64,000 nucleotides of DNA from Synechococcus sp. Cruz-7E5 (GCF_024345995.1 NZ_JAGQCE010000001.1:310001-374000); one strand, 5' to 3'. Counted from the stretch's first letter, positions 17,252-27,148 are shown. A program made the numbers and translations. The notes: generated by a model from the letters alone, not told the origin.

Positions 17252-18703
17252 ATGCGGGCGGAAGCGATGCGGCTGGCGAACCTGGTGGAGCTGTGGGGAA
17301 AGCCGATCGAAGCGGCTCCCGCCGATCCGGCGGCGAGCTTCAGCCGCATCGGCACCGACAGCCGTGAGCTGGAGCCCGGCTGCCTGTTCGTGCCGCTGGT
17401 GGGGGAGCGCTTTGATGGCCATCGCTTCCTGGAGGCGGCTCTGGAGCAGGGGGCGCTGGCCGCCCTGGCCCAGCGAGACCGCCTCAGCGCCGAGCAGGCC
17501 GAAGCCCTGGTGGGCGCGAGAGGAGGACGGATCTGGCTGGTGGACGACACCCAGGCGGCTTACCAGGAGCTGGGGCGTCTCTGGCGCCGCCAGGGCAGCG
17601 CTCCGGTGATCGCCGTGACCGGCTCAGCCGGCAAGACCACCACCCGCGAGCTGATCCGCGCCGTGCTGGCCCCCCTCGGTCCGGTGCTCGCGAGTGTGGG
17701 CAACGAAAACAACGACATCGGCGTGCCGCTCACCCTGCTCAAGGCCGGCGGGGAGCATCGGGCCGTGGTGGTGGAGATGGGCATGCGCGGTCTGGGGGAG
17801 ATCGAGCGGCTGAGCCGCTGTGCCGAGCCCGACATCAGCGTGATCACCAACATCGGCACGGCCCACATCGGCCGGCTGGGCAGCCGCGAGGCGATCGCCA
17901 CGGCCAAGTGCGAGATCGTCTCGGCTCTGCGCTCCGATGGGCTGGTGGTGATCCCGGCCGGTGACCCCCTGCTCGAGACCAGCCTCGCCGCCGTCTGGAG
18001 CGGCCGGGTGATCCGCGTTGCCCTCCACGACGACCCGCCGGGGCCAGAGCCTGCCCAGGTGCTTGGCCGGATCCAGGCCGGCGCCGACGGCGAGCGCCTC
18101 ATCTGGGGACTGGCGGAGCCGGGGGCGGCGGAGCACAGCACCGAGTTGCCCTTACCGGGCCGCCACAATGCCCGCAACCTGCTGCTTGCCCTGGCCGTGG
18201 CCAGCGAGCTGGGGGTGGATCCACTGCAGCTGCGCCGCCTGGAAGTGGCCCTGCCGGGCGGGCGCAGCCGGCGAATCAGCCTGGGGGGGATCGAGGTGCT
18301 CGATGAGACCTACAACGCCTCCCCCGAAGCGATGCTGGCGGCGCTGGATCTGCTGGCGGCCCAGCCGGGCCGGCGCTTCGCGGCGCTGGGCACCATGCTC
18401 GAGCTGGGGGAGCAGAGCAGCGAGCTGCACCGCCGGGTGGGAGAGCGGGCCAGGGCCCTCGGGCTCGATGGCCTGGTGATCGTGGCGAGCGGAACCGAAG
18501 GGGAGGCCCTGCTGGCGGGGGCCTCCGGCCTGCCGCTTCTGGAGCGGCTCGATTCGCCCGCCGAAGCCGCCCGGACGCTGCTGGGCTGGCTGGAGGATGG
18601 CGACCACCTGCTGCTCAAGGCCAGCCGTGGGGTGGCCCTGGAGCGCCTGCTGCCGCTGCTGGAGCGAGGCCTCAGCCCTGCGGCGGGATCCAGTCGGCCT
18701 TGA
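17252..18703 (+). CDS. murF: UDP-N-acetylmuramoyl-tripeptide--D-alanyl-D-alanine ligase
   Basis: 483 residues. Cytoplasmic Mur ligase that adds D-Ala-D-Ala to the UDP-MurNAc-tripeptide, completing the peptidoglycan precursor. ATP-binding loop [12 protein letters not shown], then [13 protein letters not shown] and [18 protein letters not shown]; the ligase motif [17 protein letters not shown] is also present. ATG at 17252; a second ATG five codons on is possible. Its 3' end overlaps the convergent glmU by 32 bp. Confidence 0.96.
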   Translation: MRAEAMRLANLVELWGKPIEAAPADPAASFSRIGTDSRELEPGCLFVPLVGERFDGHRFLEAALEQGALAALAQRDRLSAEQAEALVGARGGRIWLVDDTQAAYQELGRLWRRQGSAPVIAVTGSAGKTTTRELIRAVLAPLGPVLASVGNENNDIGVPLTLLKAGGEHRAVVVEMGMRGLGEIERLSRCAEPDISVITNIGTAHIGRLGSREAIATAKCEIVSALRSDGLVVIPAGDPLLETSLAAVWSGRVIRVALHDDPPGPEPAQVLGRIQAGADGERLIWGLAEPGAAEHSTELPLPGRHNARNLLLALAVASELGVDPLQLRRLEVALPGGRSRRISLGGIEVLDETYNASPEAMLAALDLLAAQPGRRFAALGTMLELGEQSSELHRRVGERARALGLDGLVIVASGTEGEALLAGASGLPLLERLDSPAEAARTLLGWLEDGDHLLLKASRGVALERLLPLLERGLSPAAGSSRP

Positions 18704-20024
18704 TCAACTGACGGGCGCGGCCCAGGGCCAGGGCCCCAGCCGGCACGTCGCGGGTGAGGGTGGAGCCTGCCCCCACGGTGACGCCGGCACCCAGGACGAT
18801 CGGTGCCACCAGCACCGAATTGGCGCCGGTCTTGCTGCCGGCGCCGATCACAGTGCGGTGCTTGCGCACGCCGTCGAAGTTGGCAGTGATCGTGCCCGCC
18901 CCCACATTCACCTCCGCCCCCAGATCAGCGTCACCGAGGTAGCTGAGGTGGTTGGCCTTGCAGCCCGAGGCCAGATGGCTGTTCTTGACCTCCACGAAAT
19001 TGCCGATGCGGCAGCCGCTCTCCAGCCGCGCACCCGCGCGGAGCTGGGCGAAGGGACCCACCACGCAACCCCCGGCCACACTCACATCGCGCAGCACGGA
19101 GTAGAGCACCTCCACGCCGTCCTCGAGCTGGCTGTCCTCGATCAGGCAACCGGGGCCGATGCGGCAGCCACTGCCGATGCTGGTGCTGCCCCGGAAATGG
19201 CACTGGGGCTCCACCAGCACATCCCGGCCGAAGCGGGTGCCCTCACTGAGGGTGCAGCTGGCTGGATCCACGAAGCTCACCCCCTCCGCCATCCAGTGGC
19301 AGCGGAGCCGTTCCTGCAGGACCGCCTCACACTGGGCGAGCTGCAGGCGGTCGTTGATGCCGGCGATTTCGGCTGAGTCCGCCACCTCCACGTGCACGGC
19401 GGGGCTGAGCAGCGCCACGGTGTCGGTGAGGTAAAGCTCCCCCTGGTCGTTGTCGGTGCTCAGCTTCGGCAGCACCTCGGCCAGGGCGCGCCAGTTGAAG
19501 CAATAGATCCCGGCGTTGGTGAGATCGTTGCGGCGCTGCTCCTCGCTGCAGTCGCGGTGCTCGACGATCGCCTCCACCTGGCCCTGGTCATCGGTGAACA
19601 CCCGGCCATACCCACTGGGATCAGCCAGCCGCGCCGTGAGCAGGCTCACCGCGGCCCCGGCGGCCCGGTGCCGCTCCAGCAGCGCCTCCAGAGTGGCGGG
19701 CCGCAGCAGAGGCACATCGCCATTGAGCACCAGCAGTTCCCCCTCGAAGTCCGCCAGAGGTTCCAGCAGTTGCTGCACGGCATGGCCCGTGCCGTTCTGC
19801 GGTTGCTGCAACACGAACTCCAGACCCTCCAGGCCGGCCAGGACGGAGCGCACCCGTTCGGCCTGGTGACCCACGATCAACACCTGCCTCTGGGGATCGA
19901 GGTGGCGACAGCTGGCCAGCACCCGCTCCACCAGGGTGACCCCTGCCAGAGACTGCAGCACCTTGGGCAGATCGCTCTTCATCCGGGTGCCCTTTCCAGC
20001 GGCCAGCACGGCAACGGCGAGCAT
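18672..20024 (-). CDS. glmU: bifunctional UDP-GlcNAc pyrophosphorylase / glucosamine-1-phosphate acetyltransferase
   Basis: 450 residues from ATG 20022-20024; the frame continues to 20480 but that extension lies inside the neighbouring gene and is not conserved. Makes UDP-GlcNAc for peptidoglycan and lipopolysaccharide. N-terminal uridyltransferase loop [15 protein letters not shown] (residues 8-21 region); C-terminal left-handed beta-helix acetyltransferase with hexapeptide repeats ([29 protein letters not shown]). Last gene of upp-aroA-mnmC-like-glmU. It converges on murF. Confidence 0.97.
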   Translation of the reverse strand: MLAVAVLAAGKGTRMKSDLPKVLQSLAGVTLVERVLASCRHLDPQRQVLIVGHQAERVRSVLAGLEGLEFVLQQPQNGTGHAVQQLLEPLADFEGELLVLNGDVPLLRPATLEALLERHRAAGAAVSLLTARLADPSGYGRVFTDDQGQVEAIVEHRDCSEEQRRNDLTNAGIYCFNWRALAEVLPKLSTDNDQGELYLTDTVALLSPAVHVEVADSAEIAGINDRLQLAQCEAVLQERLRCHWMAEGVSFVDPASCTLSEGTRFGRDVLVEPQCHFRGSTSIGSGCRIGPGCLIEDSQLEDGVEVLYSVLRDVSVAGGCVVGPFAQLRAGARLESGCRIGNFVEVKNSHLASGCKANHLSYLGDADLGAEVNVGAGTITANFDGVRKHRTVIGAGSKTGANSVLVAPIVLGAGVTVGAGSTLTRDVPAGALALGRARQLIKADWIPPQG

Positions 20025-20053
20025 CGGCGGATCAAGGCGGCTGGGCACGGAAT

Positions 20054-20995
20054 CTACCGGCCTCCTCTGTGCAGTCCCCAGCGCCGCCGCCAGGCACTGG
20101 ACGGCTCCGCCCCGCTGAGGGCCTGGGCCCTCTGGCGATCGGCCAGGATCACGCCGCTTTCTGCCTGTCCCCCGGGGTCGCGGTAGGGCTCGCCGGCCCG
20201 GCTGGCCAGGTGCTCCCGCTCCATCAGCGAAAGGGGACGCCACCAGGGCGAGGACATCTCCAGCGCCTGGGCGGCCACCGTGCCATGGCTCCAGACCTGA
20301 ACGGCACCGGCTTGGACAGCGGCTGCGGCTGCGTCGGAGCGCAGCGCCGCCAGCCGCAGGCCAGCCTCCACCAGGCTGCGGCGTGGGGCGGCGGCCGAGC
20401 AGTAGGTGAGCAGACGCCCCCGGGGGGCCAGCAGCGCAACCAGCGCAGCCAGGAACTCCTGGCTCCAGAGCTGGGGGCAATGGCGCGGCGAGAAGGCATC
20501 GAGCATCACCAGATCGCAGCGCCCCGCGGCCTGCGCCAGCACCCCCCTGATCTCCTCACGTGCATCACCCCAGCGCATCTCCCCCCGGCCGTGGGGGCTC
20601 AGCCAGTGGCTCGTGTCCCGCAGCTGCTGGAGCAGATCCAACCCGAGCGCTGGCTGCCACTGCCGGCGGAAGGAGGGCTCAGCCAGGGCCAGGGCCAGGG
20701 GGGCCGGGTCGATCTCCAGGCCGAACCAGCGCAGGCGAAGCCCCAGGGGGACCGCAGCTTCGAGCAGGGCGGCGCTGTTGGTGCCCAGCCCCACGCAGAC
20801 ATCCACCACCAGGAGCTCCTCCCCGGCGCTGAAGCGCTCCAGCTGGGCCGGCTGCACATAGGTGCGCCGCGCCTCGAGCAGGGCGCCACTGCGGCAGTGA
20901 AACCCCTCGTCGAACTCAGCGCTGTGCAGGCTGAAACTGCCGTCCTCGGTGACGCGGGGGCTGAGATGGTCCGCCAGCGGAACCCCGGGGTTCAC
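20054..20995 (-). CDS. MnmC-like SAM-dependent methyltransferase (DUF752)
   Basis: 313 residues, GTG start at 20993-20995 overlapping the aroA stop (GTGA). N-terminal [23 protein letters not shown] is the start typical of the methyltransferase half of MnmC; SAM loop [18 protein letters not shown], and the conserved [13 protein letters not shown] motif follows. In bacteria this domain completes mnm5s2U at the tRNA wobble base. The oxidase domain of full MnmC is absent, as is common in cyanobacteria. tRNA specificity is inferred from the family. Confidence 0.85.
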   Translation of the reverse strand: MNPGVPLADHLSPRVTEDGSFSLHSAEFDEGFHCRSGALLEARRTYVQPAQLERFSAGEELLVVDVCVGLGTNSAALLEAAVPLGLRLRWFGLEIDPAPLALALAEPSFRRQWQPALGLDLLQQLRDTSHWLSPHGRGEMRWGDAREEIRGVLAQAAGRCDLVMLDAFSPRHCPQLWSQEFLAALVALLAPRGRLLTYCSAAAPRRSLVEAGLRLAALRSDAAAAAVQAGAVQVWSHGTVAAQALEMSSPWWRPLSLMEREHLASRAGEPYRDPGGQAESGVILADRQRAQALSGAEPSSAWRRRWGLHRGGR

Positions 20996-22356
20996 CCAGC
21001 CTGACCGCCTGGGTCGGCCTGCAGGCGCGCCAGATCCTCCCAGAAGCCCGGATAGGAGACAGCCGCCGCCTCGCTGCGGTGCAGCCGGGTGGTGCCGCCG
21101 GCCACCTGGGCCGCCACCCCCAGGCTCATGGCCACCCGGTGATCGGTTTCGCTGTCGACCTCGGCGCCATGGAGCGGGCGGCCACCCTCGATCACCAGGC
21201 CGTCAGCGGTCTCCTCCAGGCTTGCTCCCAGCAGCCTCAGCTGGCGGGCCATCACGGCCAGACGGTCCGTTTCCTTGACGCGCAGTTCCTCTGCATCACG
21301 GATTCGGCTCACCCCCTCGGCGCAACAGGCCGCCACCGCCAGGATCGGGATCTCATCCACCAGCCGAGGGATGAGATCGCCACCGATCTCGAACGCCTTC
21401 AGCGGGCCATGGCTGACGCGCACATCCCCCACCGGCTCACCGGCCACATCGCGCGGATTGAGCACCTCCAGCCTGGCTTCCATCTGCTCCAGCACCTCGA
21501 GGATGCCGGTGCGGGTGGGGTTGAGGCCCACGTTCTCCACGAGGATCTCGGCCCCGGGGGTGATGGCGGCTGCCACCAGCCAGAAGGCCGCCGAGCTGAT
21601 GTCTCCCGGCACCACCACCGGCAGGCCGCGCAGGCTGGCCCCGGGATGAAGACAGATCATGCGACCCATTTCGCCACCGACCTCGAGATCGGCACCAAAG
21701 GCACGCAGCATGCGCTCACTGTGATCACGGGAGCGGGCCGGCTCGATCACGGTGGTGGAGCCGCTGGCCGTGAGAGCTGCCAGCAGCAGGGCCGATTTCA
21801 CCTGGGCCGAGGCCACAGGGGTACCGATCACGGCGCCATGGAGCTGGCTGCCTTCGATCGCCAGCGGAGCGAGGTTGCCGCCCGCCCGTCCGCGGATCAG
21901 CGCGCCCATGCCGGCCAGGGGCTGGCCGACCCGGGCCATGGGCCGACCGCGCAGGGAGGCATCGCCATTGAGCACGAAATGACGGCCGGTGCGGCCTGCC
22001 AGCAGCCCCAGCATGAGGCGCATGGTGGTGCCGGAATTGCCGCAGTCGAGCACGTCATCGGGCTCCATCAGGCCATCGAGGCCGACCCCATGCACCAGCA
22101 CCGGTTCGCCGACATGGATCGGGCTGATCGTGACCCCCATGGCCCGCAGGCAGGCCGCCGTGCTGAGGGGATCCTCGGCGGGCAGCAGACCCTCGATACG
22201 GGTCTCGCCTTCGGCGATGGCGCCGAAGAGCAGGGCCCGGTGGGAAATCGATTTGTCACCCGGCACCCGCACCGTGCCGCGCAGGCTGCGCCCCCGGCCG
22301 GCGCCGGCGGTGGAGCCCAGGGTCAGGGGGCTACCGGAGGCGGGGGCGACGGCCAT
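20992..22356 (-). CDS. aroA: 3-phosphoshikimate 1-carboxyvinyltransferase (EPSP synthase)
   Basis: 454 residues. Joins shikimate-3-phosphate and PEP in the aromatic amino-acid pathway. N-terminal [20 protein letters not shown] and [17 protein letters not shown]; the blocks [17 protein letters not shown] and [15 protein letters not shown] identify the class II sequence group (relatives of the Agrobacterium CP4 enzyme) rather than the enterobacterial class I. The residue after GNS is Gly, not the Ala found in CP4, so glyphosate tolerance cannot be assumed. 36 bp downstream of upp on the same strand. Confidence 0.96.
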   Translation of the reverse strand: MAVAPASGSPLTLGSTAGAGRGRSLRGTVRVPGDKSISHRALLFGAIAEGETRIEGLLPAEDPLSTAACLRAMGVTISPIHVGEPVLVHGVGLDGLMEPDDVLDCGNSGTTMRLMLGLLAGRTGRHFVLNGDASLRGRPMARVGQPLAGMGALIRGRAGGNLAPLAIEGSQLHGAVIGTPVASAQVKSALLLAALTASGSTTVIEPARSRDHSERMLRAFGADLEVGGEMGRMICLHPGASLRGLPVVVPGDISSAAFWLVAAAITPGAEILVENVGLNPTRTGILEVLEQMEARLEVLNPRDVAGEPVGDVRVSHGPLKAFEIGGDLIPRLVDEIPILAVAACCAEGVSRIRDAEELRVKETDRLAVMARQLRLLGASLEETADGLVIEGGRPLHGAEVDSETDHRVAMSLGVAAQVAGGTTRLHRSEAAAVSYPGFWEDLARLQADPGGQAG

Positions 22357-22392
22357 GCGATCGGAAGTGGGATGGAACGGGAATCGGGGAGC

Positions 22393-23094
22393 CTAGGGCT
22401 GAGCTTCTTCTGGAAACTCCGCTTCTTCTGGAAACACCGGCGACTGGGAGCCATGGAGCCGATCACCGGCATCCCCCAGGCCGGGAACGATTCGAAAGGC
22501 CTCATCCAGCTCGGGATCGATGCAGGCGGTGTACACCGTGAGATCCGGGAAGCGCTTGCCTAGGGCCCCCAGCCCGGGACTGGCCGCCAGGGCCGTGATC
22601 ACCCTCAGGCGCTGCCCGCTCACTCCCAGGCCCTCCAGGCGCTCCAGCACCTGAATCAGGCTGCCGCCGGTGGCCAGCATCGGGTCGAAGACCATCACCC
22701 CCACCCGCTCGCCGATGCGCTCCGGCAGCGTGTCGAGGTAGCAGTGGGCTTCGCCCGTGTGCTCATCCCGCACCAGACCGACATGGGCCACCCGGGCGGA
22801 GGGCAACACCGTCTGGGCACCGGCCCAGAGCCCCAGCCCTGCGCGCAGCACCGGCACGGCCAGCACCGGCACCGACGGGTCCACCACCATCCCCTCCGTG
22901 ACGGCCAGGGGGGTCTGTACCTGCAGGGATCGCTGGGGCAACCAGTCGCGCACAGCTTCGTAGGTGAGCCAGCGGCCCAGCTCGGTCATGGCGGTGGCGA
23001 ACAGCGGCGAGGGGGTCTCCTGATCCCGCAGCACGGTCAGCCAGTGGGCGATCAGGGGATGGGGTGGAACAACCACCCGCAACGACATGGTCAT
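22393..23094 (-). CDS. upp: uracil phosphoribosyltransferase
   Basis: 233 residues, ATG at 23092-23094 with a second ATG two codons on. Salvage enzyme converting uracil and PRPP to UMP. LRAGLGLWAG and the PRPP loop VMVFDPMLATGGSL are typical. The C-terminus ends in an unusual acidic tail with a six-residue unit repeated (VFPEEA, EFPEEA), encoded by an 18-bp tandem duplication. The start overlaps the start region of the divergent pentapeptide-repeat gene. Confidence 0.93.
   Translation of the reverse strand: MTMSLRVVVPPHPLIAHWLTVLRDQETPSPLFATAMTELGRWLTYEAVRDWLPQRSLQVQTPLAVTEGMVVDPSVPVLAVPVLRAGLGLWAGAQTVLPSARVAHVGLVRDEHTGEAHCYLDTLPERIGERVGVMVFDPMLATGGSLIQVLERLEGLGVSGQRLRVITALAASPGLGALGKRFPDLTVYTACIDPELDEAFRIVPGLGDAGDRLHGSQSPVFPEEAEFPEEAQP
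22403..22435 (-). repeat. 18-bp tandem duplication in the 3' end of upp
   Basis: GCTTCTTCTGGAAAC occurs at 22403-22417 and again at 22421-22435, an 18-bp period that keeps the frame and adds one six-residue unit to the Upp tail. Confidence 0.85.
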
Positions 23095-23686
23095 GTGCCA
23101 TAGCTTGAGCTGTCACGCTACGTGCGCTTTGCCGTCTGCTCTTCGGGTTTCAAGGCCCCACCCGTCTCGTCGGCGCCGCGTCCTCCGGCGTTGGTTTTCG
23201 CTGCTTGCGGGCCTGATCATGCTGGTGGGCAGCTCGCTGCTCGTTGGGGTGGGGAGTGCCTCGGCGATCACAGCACCCGAGCTGCGGGGCCAGCGGTCAC
23301 TGCAGGATCTGCAGCCCGACATGCACGGCCGTGACCTGCACCAGGAGGAGTTCCTCAAAGCCTCGATGAGCGGCTTCGACCTCAGCGGCAGCGATCTGCG
23401 CGGGGCCGTCTTCAACTCCAGCGACCTCACCAACAGCAATCTGAGCGGGGCCAACCTCGAAGACGCCGTGGCCTTCGCCACCCGCTTCGACGGGGCCGAT
23501 CTGAGCGGAGCCGTGCTGCGTAACGCCATGCTCATGCAGAGCCGCTTCACGGGCGCACAGATCGAGGGAGCGGATTTCAGCGACGCTGTCCTGGACCTCT
23601 CCCAGCTCAAGGCCCTCTGTTCCCGCGCTGATGGCGTCAACCCCACCACTGGGGCCTCCACGGTGGAAAGCCTGGGCTGCCGGTAG
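23087..23686 (+). CDS. exported pentapeptide-repeat protein
   Basis: Up to 199 residues. After an Arg-rich stretch and a hydrophobic segment (LLAGLIMLVGSSLLVGVGSASA) there is a likely signal cleavage before ITAPELRG. The mature part has A(D/N)LxX-type repeats (SGFDLSGSDLRGAVFNSSDL; ANLEDA; ADLSGA; ADFSDA), which form a right-handed beta-helix; similar proteins sit in the thylakoid lumen. The start is uncertain: ATG 23087 lies inside the upp 5' end, and a TTG at 23129 would avoid most of that overlap. Function unknown. Confidence 0.8.
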   Translation: MVMCHSLSCHATCALPSALRVSRPHPSRRRRVLRRWFSLLAGLIMLVGSSLLVGVGSASAITAPELRGQRSLQDLQPDMHGRDLHQEEFLKASMSGFDLSGSDLRGAVFNSSDLTNSNLSGANLEDAVAFATRFDGADLSGAVLRNAMLMQSRFTGAQIEGADFSDAVLDLSQLKALCSRADGVNPTTGASTVESLGCR

Positions 23687-23691
23687 CATCT

Positions 23692-23826
23692 GAATCCGGT
23701 TCCGGTGGGGATCAGCCACCGGGGGCAAGGGGGAAAGTCCGGTGCAAATCCGGCGCTGTCCCGCAGCTGTGCAGCCCGTGCTCCGGTCAATCGCCGACGC
23801 ACGAGCCAGTCAGAACACCCGCCGGT
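23692..23826 (+). ncRNA. cobalamin riboswitch (AdoCbl-type)
   Basis: The conserved core is plain: GGGGGAAAGTCCGGTGCAAA and CCGGCGCTGTCCCGCAGCTG at 23730-23770, then the B12 box GCCAGTCAGAACACCCGCC at 23804-23822. The 5' arm carries the paired GGTGG/CCACC element. The start of hupE lies about 40 nt further. A 5-bp inverted repeat (CCGGT 23822-23826, ACCGG 23849-23853) could form the expression platform in front of the start codon. Expected action: cobalamin binding lowers expression of the cobalt-uptake genes downstream. Confidence 0.93.
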
Positions 23827-23864
23827 TCTCCCTCTTGTGCCGGCGCGGACCGGATTTCCAGACC

Positions 23865-24575
23865 ATGACCTCCCTCTCAGGGGATCCGGCTCGGCTGCGG
23901 CAGCCAGCACGGCCACCCCAGCACGCTCACCGACCTACCCAATCCACCTCTGCCACCTCCGGCTCCCGGCGCATCACTGCAGGACCCATCGCTCTGCTGG
24001 GACTGGTGCCTCTGCTTTTGGTTTCGTTGTTGGCGGCTCCGGCCTCGGCCCACCATCTGATGGAGGTGTTCGGGCTGAGGGAAGGGGCCATGGCCGGTTT
24101 CCTCAGTGGACTCGGCCATCCCCTGCTCGGTCCTGACCATCTGCTGTTTCTGCTCAGCCTGGGGTTGGTGGGGCTGCAGCAACCGCTGCGCTGGGTGATT
24201 GCCCTGCTGACGATCGGCCTGGGCTCCACCGCCCTCGGCCTGGTGCTGCCGGTGCTGCCCGGCAGCGAGCTGCTGGTGGCCCTTTCGCTCGTGGCAACCG
24301 GTCTGGTGGTGCTCGGCCGCTGGCCCAGCTGGATCCTGCTGCCCGCCATCGCCCTGCACGGCAGTGTCCTGAGCCAGCCGGTGCTCGGCTGGTCGATCTC
24401 GGCCCAGATGGTTTACCTGCTTGGTCTGCTGCTCAGCCAGGGCGCTCTGCTGATCACGGCCGTCACCCTGGTGCGCTCCTGGGCCCGGCGGCTTCAAGCC
24501 GCCAACCTGCGCTTGCTGGCGGGGCTGCTGATCGGTATCGGCGCCACGTTCGCCTGGACCCAGCTGGTGCCCTGA
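23865..24575 (+). CDS. hupE: HupE/UreJ-type cobalt (or nickel) permease under B12 riboswitch control
   Basis: 236 residues from ATG 23865; upstream in-frame sequence is the riboswitch and is not translated. A leader with a signal-like segment (PIALLGLVPLLLVSLLAAPASA) precedes the mature start HHLMEVFGL. Six or so hydrophobic helices follow; the family metal motif is GLGHPLLGPDHLLFLLSLG. HupE proteins move Co2+ or Ni2+. The cobalamin riboswitch and the cobW neighbour 2 bp downstream point to cobalt. No hydrogenase or urease gene is nearby. Confidence 0.9.
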   Translation: MTSLSGDPARLRQPARPPQHAHRPTQSTSATSGSRRITAGPIALLGLVPLLLVSLLAAPASAHHLMEVFGLREGAMAGFLSGLGHPLLGPDHLLFLLSLGLVGLQQPLRWVIALLTIGLGSTALGLVLPVLPGSELLVALSLVATGLVVLGRWPSWILLPAIALHGSVLSQPVLGWSISAQMVYLLGLLLSQGALLITAVTLVRSWARRLQAANLRLLAGLLIGIGATFAWTQLVP

Positions 24576-24577
24576 CG

Positions 24578-25687
24578 ATGGAAGTTCCAACCGCAGCCCC
24601 GCTGGCGCGGCTCGCCAACCGGAGGCTGCCAGTCACCGTCGTGACTGGATTTCTGGGTGCCGGCAAGACCACTCTGCTGCGCCATCTGCTGCTCAACAGC
24701 GGCCAGCGCCTGGCGGTGCTGGTGAATGAGTTCGGCGAAGTGGGCATTGATGGAGCCCTGTTGCGCAGCTGCGGCTTCTGCCCCGAAGACGAGCTGGAGG
24801 GTCGGCTGGTGGAGCTGGCCAATGGCTGCCTCTGCTGCACCGTCCAGGACGAGTTCCTGCCCACCATGCAGATCCTGCTGGCCCAGGCCGATCGCCTCGA
24901 CGGCATCGTGGTCGAAACCAGCGGTCTGGCCCTGCCCGAACCGCTGGTCCAGGCCTTTCAGTGGCCCGAGATCCGCACCCGCACCCGCGTCAATGGCGTG
25001 GTGGCGGTGGTCGATGGCGAAGCCCTCGCCCAGGGCAGCGTGGTGGGCGATCCGGCGGCCCTGGAACGCCAGCGGGCGGCGGACCCCAGCCTCGACCATC
25101 TCAGCGACCTCGAAGATCTCTTCCGCGACCAGCTGGCGGCGGCCGATCTGGTGCTGATGAGCCGGGCCGATCGACTCGATGCCTCCCAGAGCGCGGACGT
25201 CCAGCGACAGCTGGCTCCGCTCTGCCGCCGCGGAGTGCAGGTGCTGCCCATGGTCCGTGGCGAGGTGCCTGCCGAGCTGATGCTGGGCCTGGAGAGGATT
25301 GAGCCGGCCGGGGCACTCCACGACGATCATCACGGCCATGGCGATGACCACGACCACGGAGATGCCCACAGCCATGTGCCGATGCAGTCACTGGCTCTGA
25401 AGCTGCCCGGCCACTTCGACCGCCAGATCCTGGAACGCCTGTTGATCGAGCAGATCGTGGAGCAGGTCATTCTGCGGCTCAAGGGCTGGTTGCACCAGAG
25501 CGGCAAGCCAAGACCCCTGCAGATTCAGGCGGTCGGTCCACGGCTCGACAGCTGGTACGACCGTCAGCCCCTCGAGCCCAGCGCCGCAGCAAACCCTGGC
25601 CTGGAGCTGGTGGTGCTGGGCCTGCGCCTCGACAAAGACCGGCTGGAGCAGGTCCTGGGCAGCGCGGCCCTCAGCCCACTGGCCTGA
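24578..25687 (+). CDS. cobW: CobW-type GTPase metallochaperone
   Basis: 369 residues. COG0523 G3E GTPase: Walker A GFLGAGKTT (24-32), the metal-binding CLCC at 84-87, ETSGLALPEP near 113-122, and a His-rich loop of eight His between 248 and 266. The C-terminal CobW_C domain follows. Such proteins load metal into client sites; CobW is tied to cobalt delivery for cobalamin. Co-operonic with hupE (2-bp gap) behind the B12 riboswitch, which supports cobalt over zinc; the client, possibly CobN encoded 35 kb away, is inference. Confidence 0.9.
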   Translation: MEVPTAAPLARLANRRLPVTVVTGFLGAGKTTLLRHLLLNSGQRLAVLVNEFGEVGIDGALLRSCGFCPEDELEGRLVELANGCLCCTVQDEFLPTMQILLAQADRLDGIVVETSGLALPEPLVQAFQWPEIRTRTRVNGVVAVVDGEALAQGSVVGDPAALERQRAADPSLDHLSDLEDLFRDQLAAADLVLMSRADRLDASQSADVQRQLAPLCRRGVQVLPMVRGEVPAELMLGLERIEPAGALHDDHHGHGDDHDHGDAHSHVPMQSLALKLPGHFDRQILERLLIEQIVEQVILRLKGWLHQSGKPRPLQIQAVGPRLDSWYDRQPLEPSAAANPGLELVVLGLRLDKDRLEQVLGSAALSPLA

Positions 25688-25695
25688 CACGGCCC

Positions 25696-26073
25696 TCAAT
25701 CCAGCGGGAAGGCCCCCTTGGCACAGATCCCGTCCCAGCAGAGGGCATGGTCCTCCTGCCAGCGGCCGCTCACCGACTGCCAGGGACCGCTGGAACGACG
25801 CATCTCAACGGTGCCTCGCCCGTCGTGGCGGAACACGACCCGAAGACCATCGAGGTCGATCTGCCAACGCTCCCCCACCGCTTGCACCGTCATCACGCAG
25901 GGGTGCCAGGGTCCGTCCTCGAGGCGACATTCGACCTTGTAGGCGGGTGGCTCGGCCCCCAGCGCCTGTCGCGAGAACCAGCCAAGCCCTGCCACCAGGG
26001 CTGCCGCCATGGTCAGCACCGCGACGGCTGACAAGGGCCGACGCCCAGACCATGCCAGGAATGGGCCGTGCAT
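25696..26073 (-). CDS. hypothetical exported protein
   Basis: 125 residues. Basic start and hydrophobic segment (about 15-39, LSAVAVLTMAAALVAGLGWF then ALGA) give a signal peptide. The mature part is small, Trp-rich and has four Cys (VECRLEDGPWHPC and HALCWDGICAKG), spaced as two possible disulfides. No family recognised. ATG at 26071-26073. Convergent with cobW, 8 bp apart. Confidence 0.65.
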   Translation of the reverse strand: MHGPFLAWSGRRPLSAVAVLTMAAALVAGLGWFSRQALGAEPPAYKVECRLEDGPWHPCVMTVQAVGERWQIDLDGLRVVFRHDGRGTVEMRRSSGPWQSVSGRWQEDHALCWDGICAKGAFPLD

Positions 26074-26171
26074 GGCTGGGGTCTCCTCCGTCTCACCCTT
26101 TCAAGCTGGATCTGGCCCTGGCGAAGGGGGAACATGGGCTGCCAAGATTTAACAAACGCCCCGGCTGCCTG

Positions 26172-26453
26172 GTGCCCCGCTTTCACGCCCGTGTGCTGGT
26201 CTCCCTGAGGCCCTCGGTTCTGGATCCAGCCGGTGAGGCCACCCGCGCCGCCACCAGCCGCCTGGGGGTGGAGGGGGTCAGCCGCCTGCGCATCGGCAAG
26301 GCAGTGGAGCTGGAGATCGAAGCTCCCGATGCCGACACCGCCCGCTCGCGAGTGGAGTTGCTCAGCGACCGGCTGCTGGCCAATCCCGTGATCGAGAACT
26401 GGGAACTGGAGCTCAGCGAGATCGCCGCCAACGGAGCGGACCTCTCGGCATGA
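26172..26453 (+). CDS. purS: phosphoribosylformylglycinamidine synthase subunit PurS
   Basis: 93 residues from GTG at 26172-26174. The open frame runs upstream but without conservation; the real protein begins [21 protein letters not shown]. Small alpha/beta protein that bridges PurL and PurQ in the FGAM synthase complex of purine synthesis. [20 protein letters not shown] is typical. Overlaps purQ by 4 bp (ATGA). Confidence 0.93.
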   Translation: MPRFHARVLVSLRPSVLDPAGEATRAATSRLGVEGVSRLRIGKAVELEIEAPDADTARSRVELLSDRLLANPVIENWELELSEIAANGADLSA

Positions 26454-27103
26454 CGATCGGTGTGGTGGTCTTCCCCGGCTCCAACTGCGACCGGGACGTG
26501 GGCTGGGCAGCCGAGGGCTGCCTGGGAATTCCGACCCGCTTCCTCTGGCATGAGGAGCGCGACCTGAACGGCCTGGATGCCGTGGTGTTGCCTGGCGGCT
26601 TCAGCTATGGCGACTACCTCCGCTGCGGCGCGATCGCCCGTTTCGCTCCTGTGCTGGAGGAAGTGGCGGAGTTTGCCGCCAGGGGTGGCCCGGTGCTGGG
26701 GATCTGCAATGGCTTTCAGATGCTCACCGAACTCGGCCTGCTCCCCGGTGCCCTGACCCGCAACAGCCGCCTCCACTTCATCTGTGAACCAACCGCCCTG
26801 ACGGTGAGCCCTGGCAGCTGCCTCTGGCTCTCCGGCTACGGGGAGGACGAAGAGATCAAGCTGCCGATTGCCCATGGCGAAGGGCGCTATCAGTGCGAGC
26901 CGTCCACCCTCGAGGCCATGGAGCAGTCCGGCCAGGTGGTCCTGCGCTACCAGAACAATCCCAACGGCTCCGTGGGCGATGTGGCTGGGTTGGCTAATCC
27001 GGCTGGAAACGTGCTCGGACTGATGCCCCACCCGGAGCGGGCCTGCGACCCCCGCACCGGCGGGCTCGATGGTCAGCGCCTGTTCGCCAGCCTGCTGGGC
27101 TGA
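26450..27103 (+). CDS. purQ: phosphoribosylformylglycinamidine synthase subunit PurQ
   Basis: 217 residues; class I glutamine amidotransferase that supplies ammonia to PurL. N-terminal [16 protein letters not shown]; nucleophile Cys in [20 protein letters not shown]; the His/Glu pair in LMPHPERA near the C-terminus. ATGA-coupled to purS. purL is not in this window. Confidence 0.97.
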   Translation: MTIGVVVFPGSNCDRDVGWAAEGCLGIPTRFLWHEERDLNGLDAVVLPGGFSYGDYLRCGAIARFAPVLEEVAEFAARGGPVLGICNGFQMLTELGLLPGALTRNSRLHFICEPTALTVSPGSCLWLSGYGEDEEIKLPIAHGEGRYQCEPSTLEAMEQSGQVVLRYQNNPNGSVGDVAGLANPAGNVLGLMPHPERACDPRTGGLDGQRLFASLLG

Positions 27104-27123
27104 ACGCTCCCCCATCAGCGCGC

Positions 27124-27148
27124 AAAAAAGGGGGCCAGTGGCCCCCTT
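27124..27148 (-). terminator. intrinsic terminator of the peroxiredoxin gene
   Basis: GGGGGCC (27130-27136), loop AGT, GGCCCCC (27140-27146), flanked by AAAAAA (27124-27129), which is a T-run on the minus strand. It ends the peroxiredoxin transcript and may also slow transcription from purQ, which stops 20 bp away on the other strand. Confidence 0.88.

Noticed and set aside
20025-20480. In-frame upstream extension of glmU to 602 residues
   Set aside because: It lies inside the MnmC-like gene and adds Arg/Pro/Gly-rich residues; GlmU proper begins [15 protein letters not shown] at 20024.
21079-22563. A 494-codon + frame opposite aroA
   Set aside because: Shadow of aroA; low-complexity His/Gly/Gln peptide without a recognisable start signal.
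23742-23864. Longer N-terminus of the HupE protein
   Set aside because: This part is the conserved core of the cobalamin riboswitch and is not expected to be translated.
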